Source: Bailinhaonella thermotolerans
GTDB lineage: Bacteria; Actinomycetota; Actinomycetes; Streptosporangiales; Streptosporangiaceae
NCBI RefSeq assembly: GCF_003594875.1
Contig: NZ_QZEY01000026.1
Location: 1 to 64,000, forward strand
Direction of reading: 5' to 3'
Length of the DNA: 64,000 nt
Each line of letters starts with the position of its first letter. The stretch's first letter is position 1. The notes under the pieces are model-generated. The model searched no databases. It was not told the DNA's origin and saw only the letters and a program-made list of their open reading frames with translations. Shown here in pieces: positions 61,056-64,000 of the stretch. Position numbers and translations under genes: made by a program.

Positions 61056-61174
61056 GACAGCCTGATCCGGGGGTCGTCGGACTTCGGCCGGGGGTAGGTG
61101 CGCCGCAGCAGGCTCTCCTCCGCCGTGGGGGCGGATCGGCGCGACGGGAACACGGGGTTGGCCAGGATGAGCAT
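60992..61174 (-). CDS. Small hypothetical protein
   Basis: A 60-residue protein with an excellent GGGAGG 5 nt before ATG 61174 and a terminator directly after the stop. The sequence is basic and Ser/Pro-rich (MLILANPVFPSRRSAPTAEE and ending in TGRPIIIH), without membrane helices. The translation signals make it likely to be expressed; the function is unknown. Confidence 0.5.
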   Translation of the reverse strand: MLILANPVFPSRRSAPTAEESLLRRTYPRPKSDDPRIRLSYGSPSQGLVSSRTGRPIIIH

Positions 61175-61314
61175 CTAAGCCTCCCTCGAAAGGGCTCGCG
61201 TTGATTCGGACGCCCGGCCACCGTGTCGGCGACGCCCGCCGCCGCAACACCTGCCGCGCCGCCCTCCCGGCGCCGATCTGCTGCGCCTGGGCGCCGCCCC
61301 GGACCGTGATCGCA

Positions 61315-62079
61315 ATGGACGTCACGATCATCACCGCCACCCGCCTGGTCCCCGCCCGCATCCCCTACCTGCTCCAGCTGCACGCCAGCCTCGCCGCCCA
61401 GCAGGACGCCGCCTGGCGGTGGATCCTCGCCCTGGACGGAGTCCCCGCGGACCGCGTCCCGCCCGCCCTGCGCCAGGACAGCCGCGTCACCGTAGTGGAA
61501 TCGGCGCGGCCCGCCGGCGCGGCAGCCGTACGCAACCTCGCCCTGCACCACGTCCAGACCCCCTGGACCACCAGCGCCGCCGACGACGACCTTCTCCCGG
61601 CCGGCTCGCTGCGGCGGCGCCTGCGCGCGGCCGCAGCCCACAGCGGCGCGGGCTGGGTGGCCGGCCGCTCCGACGACCTGCTGCCCGGCGGGCGGCTGCG
61701 CCGCTGGACCTGCCCGGCCCCTCCCGGCCACCACGCCCCCGGCGGCGTATGGCGATGCTGGCCCGCTCCCGAGGCGACGCTCCCCCTGGGGCCATGGACC
61801 CTGCTCACGCGGACCGACCTGCTGCGCCGGGTGGGCGGCTGGCAGGGCCTGCCCCAGGCCGAGGACATCGGCATGCTCATCGCGGTCACCGGGACCGCCC
61901 CGGGGATCGTCCTGCCCGAGTCGGTGTACTGCTACCGCAAGCATCCGGGGCAGATGATGCGCAGCCCGGGATTCGACCTGCTCGAACCGGCCGTCCGCCA
62001 GATCACCTGGGAACGCGGCCGGCTGCTGCACCTGGCCGCCGGCGACCACAGCGCCCAGCCGATCCTGCAGCCGGCCTGA
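61315..62079 (+). CDS. Family 2 glycosyltransferase
   Basis: A 254-residue protein; the open frame begins earlier but the GT-A fold starts at ATG 61315 (MDVTIITATRLVPARIPYLL). The nucleotide-binding region includes WILALDGVPADR, ARPAGAAAVRNLAL and the metal-binding TSAADDDLLPAGS (Asp triplet in the place of D-x-D). GWQGLPQAEDIGML supplies the downstream E-D motif. It would transfer a sugar from a nucleotide donor to an unknown acceptor. It lies alone between replication and repair-type genes, so its link to the element is not evident. Confidence 0.75.
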   Translation: MDVTIITATRLVPARIPYLLQLHASLAAQQDAAWRWILALDGVPADRVPPALRQDSRVTVVESARPAGAAAVRNLALHHVQTPWTTSAADDDLLPAGSLRRRLRAAAAHSGAGWVAGRSDDLLPGGRLRRWTCPAPPGHHAPGGVWRCWPAPEATLPLGPWTLLTRTDLLRRVGGWQGLPQAEDIGMLIAVTGTAPGIVLPESVYCYRKHPGQMMRSPGFDLLEPAVRQITWERGRLLHLAAGDHSAQPILQPA

Positions 62080-62126
62080 CCAGCGCCCGCCCAGACCCAC
62101 GGGCAACGCCGTACCCGGGGCGGCGG

Positions 62127-63011
62127 TCAGAAGATCGCCGGACGGCGCGAACGCAGCAGCCTCTCCACGTGCGCGATCGGGCGAAGGTGGCGGTCACCGC
62201 GGGGGTCGAGCGTGGCCGCGTGCTGCCGCTCGGCCAGGGCCAGGGCCGCCGCCTCCTCCAGCGCCTGCGGTTCGAAGGCCTCCAGCCGCACCAGGCCGTG
62301 ATGCCAGGGCGAGGCCGGGCCCCCGGCCAGCCGCACATAGCAGGAGTACCGGTCCGGCGCCGGGCCCGCGGTGCCGGCCGGGATCCGGAACCGCGGCGAG
62401 CGCCAGCCGACCGGCAGGCGGAACAGCACCGACTCGTCCCCCAGATAGCGCCGCCGCACCGTCTTGGCGACGCCGGCCAGCCGCGCGTCCCGCGGATGGC
62501 CGATCAGCGAACCGTCCACCACGATCAGGCCGTCCTCCTCTCGCAGCAGCGTCTCCACCAGATGCCGCTCGAGCTCCTCACGCATCCGGTGCGGGAGCGC
62601 CGCCGCGCAGGACTCCGCCGCGACCGGGTCGTCGGCGTCCAGGTAGCAGACCTCCAGCGGGCAGTCCAGGCTCTCCAGCCACGCCTCATCCCGGCGCGCG
62701 CAGGCGACGACCAGCCGGTCCACCTCCCTGACCGGGCGGCACCCGCGATCCACCGCACCGGCCGCCACATAGTTCAGCGTGACCGGCCGATGCTCCAGGA
62801 ACGTCAAGGTGAGCGCGGCCTCCACCCCGTCGCAGAACAGCGCCCGCTCCGGAGCGGCTGAACCGACCGCGACCGGGTCCGCCTCCAGCAGCTCCCCGGG
62901 AGTCCGCGGCTCCTCCCGCACCCCCGGGTCGCCCACGCCGGAGCGGACCATGCTCAGCCCGTTGATCCGCCGCAGGAACTGCCGCAGATCCACCGCCGGT
63001 GCTGCGGGCAC
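62127..63011 (-). CDS. NurA-like nuclease
   Basis: A 294-residue protein; AAGGAGG lies 4 nt before GTG 63011. The pattern fits NurA: an acidic motif ALFCDGVEAALTLTFLEHRP near residue 60-80, LIVVDGSLIGHPRDARLAGV and AKTVRRRYLGDES in the middle, WRSPRFRIPAG, and a CYVRL strand followed by LVRLEAFEP near the end. NurA is an RNase H-fold nuclease that works with the hexameric HerA translocase in DNA-end resection or phage defence. A HerA-like gene starts 534 bp away in the opposite direction, which strengthens the call. Identity to known NurA appears low, so it is a family-level prediction. Confidence 0.55.
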   Translation of the reverse strand: MPAAPAVDLRQFLRRINGLSMVRSGVGDPGVREEPRTPGELLEADPVAVGSAAPERALFCDGVEAALTLTFLEHRPVTLNYVAAGAVDRGCRPVREVDRLVVACARRDEAWLESLDCPLEVCYLDADDPVAAESCAAALPHRMREELERHLVETLLREEDGLIVVDGSLIGHPRDARLAGVAKTVRRRYLGDESVLFRLPVGWRSPRFRIPAGTAGPAPDRYSCYVRLAGGPASPWHHGLVRLEAFEPQALEEAAALALAERQHAATLDPRGDRHLRPIAHVERLLRSRRPAIF

Positions 63012-63164
63012 GACGCCTCCTTCCCGGGTACGGCACCGCGCCCGCACCCGCCTGATCAGCTACCTGTCCACCCCGAACGTCCCGCGCCCGGACCCCCTCG
63101 CACCCATCACGATGAGCCCGCCACCACACCCCGCCCGGCGCCCCCGCCCCACCCCTGGAAAAGG

Positions 63165-63192
63165 AGGAGGGCCTGCCGCGGCAGGCCCTCCT
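63165..63192 (-). terminator. 28-bp perfect palindrome, terminator for the small basic ORF
   Basis: AGGAGGGCCTGCCG (63165-63178) is followed immediately by its complement (63179-63192). On the minus strand it is followed by CTCCTTTTCC, a T-tract, so it should end transcription of the ORF starting at 63327. It lies inside that ORF. Confidence 0.7.
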
Positions 63193-63327
63193 GGACGCTT
63201 CCCGCTTCTTGTCCGGGATGGTGTGCGCGCGCTGCTGCAGCCGCTCACGCAACTGCTCAGGGGTGAGCTTGCGGGACGGGACGAGGACGCCCTCACGCCG
63301 CAGCCGCCGCTCAAGCCGCTTACCCAT
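63166..63327 (-). CDS. Small basic ORF with no stop codon before its terminator
   Basis: From ATG 63327 the frame reads MGKRLERRLRREGVLVPSRK, then LTPEQLRERLQQRAHTIPDK and a basic REASRRACRGRPSS, about 54 codons to the terminator palindrome. There is no in-frame stop until 62686, far inside the NurA-like gene, so a transcript ending at the terminator would be non-stop. The protein-like part is helical and highly charged. It may be a small DNA- or RNA-binding protein controlled by trans-translation, or the stop may have been lost. The ribosome site is weak. Confidence 0.4.
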
Positions 63328-63544
63328 GCTGTCTCCAGGTGGTTCGTGCCCGGGTCACGCCAGGCGCCGCCTCGTACTGTCCGCCGGCGTCCGCCACCGG
63401 CCGCCCGCCCGCCCCTCCTGTCCGCCGGCGCCCCCGGCGCGCTCGCGAACCGGGCCGCGCGCGGCAGGCGCGCTCTCACGCTGCCGGATCGGCCGTTCCG
63501 CGCACGGTACTGGCACGTCCGACCAGTAGCGCAAGGAGCATGCC

Positions 63545-64000
63545 GTGCCCGACACCGCCACCGCCCCGCCGCCCGCGGACGTCCCCCCGCTGGGGGCGAT
63601 CTATCTGCCGGCCAGTCCCGGCACCCCCGTCGGCAGGTTCGAGTTCATCGTCGACCCCGCCACCGGCGGCTCCGTCGAAGTGGGCACGCTGGTGGCCGCC
63701 GACACCGCCGAAGGCGTCATCATCGGCTCGGTCGTGGACATGTGGACCGTCGGCACCAGCCGCGACCCCATCTCCGCCGACCTGCGCGGCTCCACCACCG
63801 CGCCGCTGACCGGCTACATCGGCGAAGTCATGGTCGCCGGGGCGCAAGTGCTGCACTCCCCGTCGCTGCGGCCCGTGCGCTCGGGCACCGTACGGCCCGC
63901 CACCGCCGCCGAGGTCGACGCCGCGCTCGGCCAGGACCGCATCTCCTGGCACATGCCCGCCGGTGTGATCCCCCTGGCCGACGGCAGCCTGCACCGCGTC
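63545..64000 (+). CDS. HerA-like translocase, N-terminal part (continues past window)
   Basis: GTG 63545 is preceded by AAGGAG at 7 nt. The ATG at 63540 opens a different, low-complexity frame. The 152 visible residues look like the HAS-barrel of HerA: GRFEFIVDPATGGSVEVGTL, VIIGSVVDMWTVG, YIGEVMVAGAQVLHS and VRSGTVRPATAAEVDAAL, with short beta strands and a G-V-(x)-G rhythm. The FtsK-HerA ATPase domain would follow outside the window. HerA pumps DNA and partners with NurA; the NurA-like gene is the nearby divergent gene. Confidence 0.6.
   Translation, partial: MPDTATAPPPADVPPLGAIYLPASPGTPVGRFEFIVDPATGGSVEVGTLVAADTAEGVIIGSVVDMWTVGTSRDPISADLRGSTTAPLTGYIGEVMVAGAQVLHSPSLRPVRSGTVRPATAAEVDAALGQDRISWHMPAGVIPLADGSLHRV

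Noticed and set aside
62686-63165. Continuation of the small basic ORF to 62686 (213 residues)
   Set aside because: Beyond the terminator palindrome the frame overlaps the NurA-like gene on the same strand and becomes Gly/Arg-rich, so it is unlikely to be translated.

Overview
The window is very GC-rich, uses many GTG starts, and is full of actinobacterial families: a WhiB-like protein, Xre/DUF5753 with DUF6879, GntR/UTRA, an SbcCD pair and a cyclodipeptide synthase. It looks like a filamentous actinomycete, perhaps Streptosporangiales (inference only; no rRNA or tRNA gene is visible). The gene content looks less like chromosomal core and more like a large plasmid or integrated conjugative-type element. 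It carries its own RecA, DnaX-like clamp-loader subunit, CHC2 primase-like protein, sigma factor, ParA operon, VirB4-type ATPase, CpaE-like ATPase, SbcCD and a NurA/HerA-like pair.

Layout. 1-8 kb: accessory genes. These are a GntR regulator with an inverted-repeat operator, a DUF6879 / Xre-DUF5753 pair, tandem small paralogs, a small membrane protein, an acidic 30-residue peptide with an APH-like kinase and a stray hydroxymethylbilane synthase, a broken DUF6879 copy and an AAA ATPase. 8-24 kb: a backbone block with two Cys/His-rich paralogs, VirB4 ATPase, a tiny membrane protein, a Cas4-like Fe-S nuclease, a disordered protein, a CpaE-like ATPase, a CpaF/VirB11-like protein that has lost its P-loop, an unknown protein, a sigma-70 factor and RecA. 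24-30 kb: two large helical-repeat proteins and two small unknowns.

30.3-39.4 kb: a biosynthetic cluster inserted in the backbone. It holds a sulfotransferase, an Asp/Glu/hydantoin racemase-like enzyme, a P450, two SAM methyltransferases, a cyclodipeptide synthase (CDPS), an adenylosuccinate synthetase fused to a LOG-type nucleotide phosphoribohydrolase, and an overlapping gene pair resembling the two subunits of cyclodipeptide oxidase. I infer a dehydrogenated, methylated or oxidised, possibly sulfated diketopiperazine. The PurA-LOG fusion suggests that a purine base such as N6-succinyladenine is made for it. This is the most novel-looking system here.

39.8-48.7 kb: backbone resumes with a primase-like protein, DnaX, unknowns, a third helical-repeat protein and a ParA operon. 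48.7-51.4 kb: a 2.7-kb gene-free, repeat-bearing segment beside parA, a candidate centromere or origin. 51.4-58.8 kb: WhiB-like protein, DEDD exonuclease, SbcC and SbcD, a membrane protein, and a winged-helix/MerR-like pair that may be a replication module. 58.8-59.6 kb: a second gene-free segment with nested inverted repeats and a U-tract terminator. 59.6-64 kb: an HTH coiled-coil protein, a PD-(D/E)XK-like nuclease, a small ORF, a glycosyltransferase, a NurA-like nuclease, a small basic ORF that runs through its own terminator, and the start of a HerA-like protein.

All calls are from reading translations and DNA by eye; no database search was possible.
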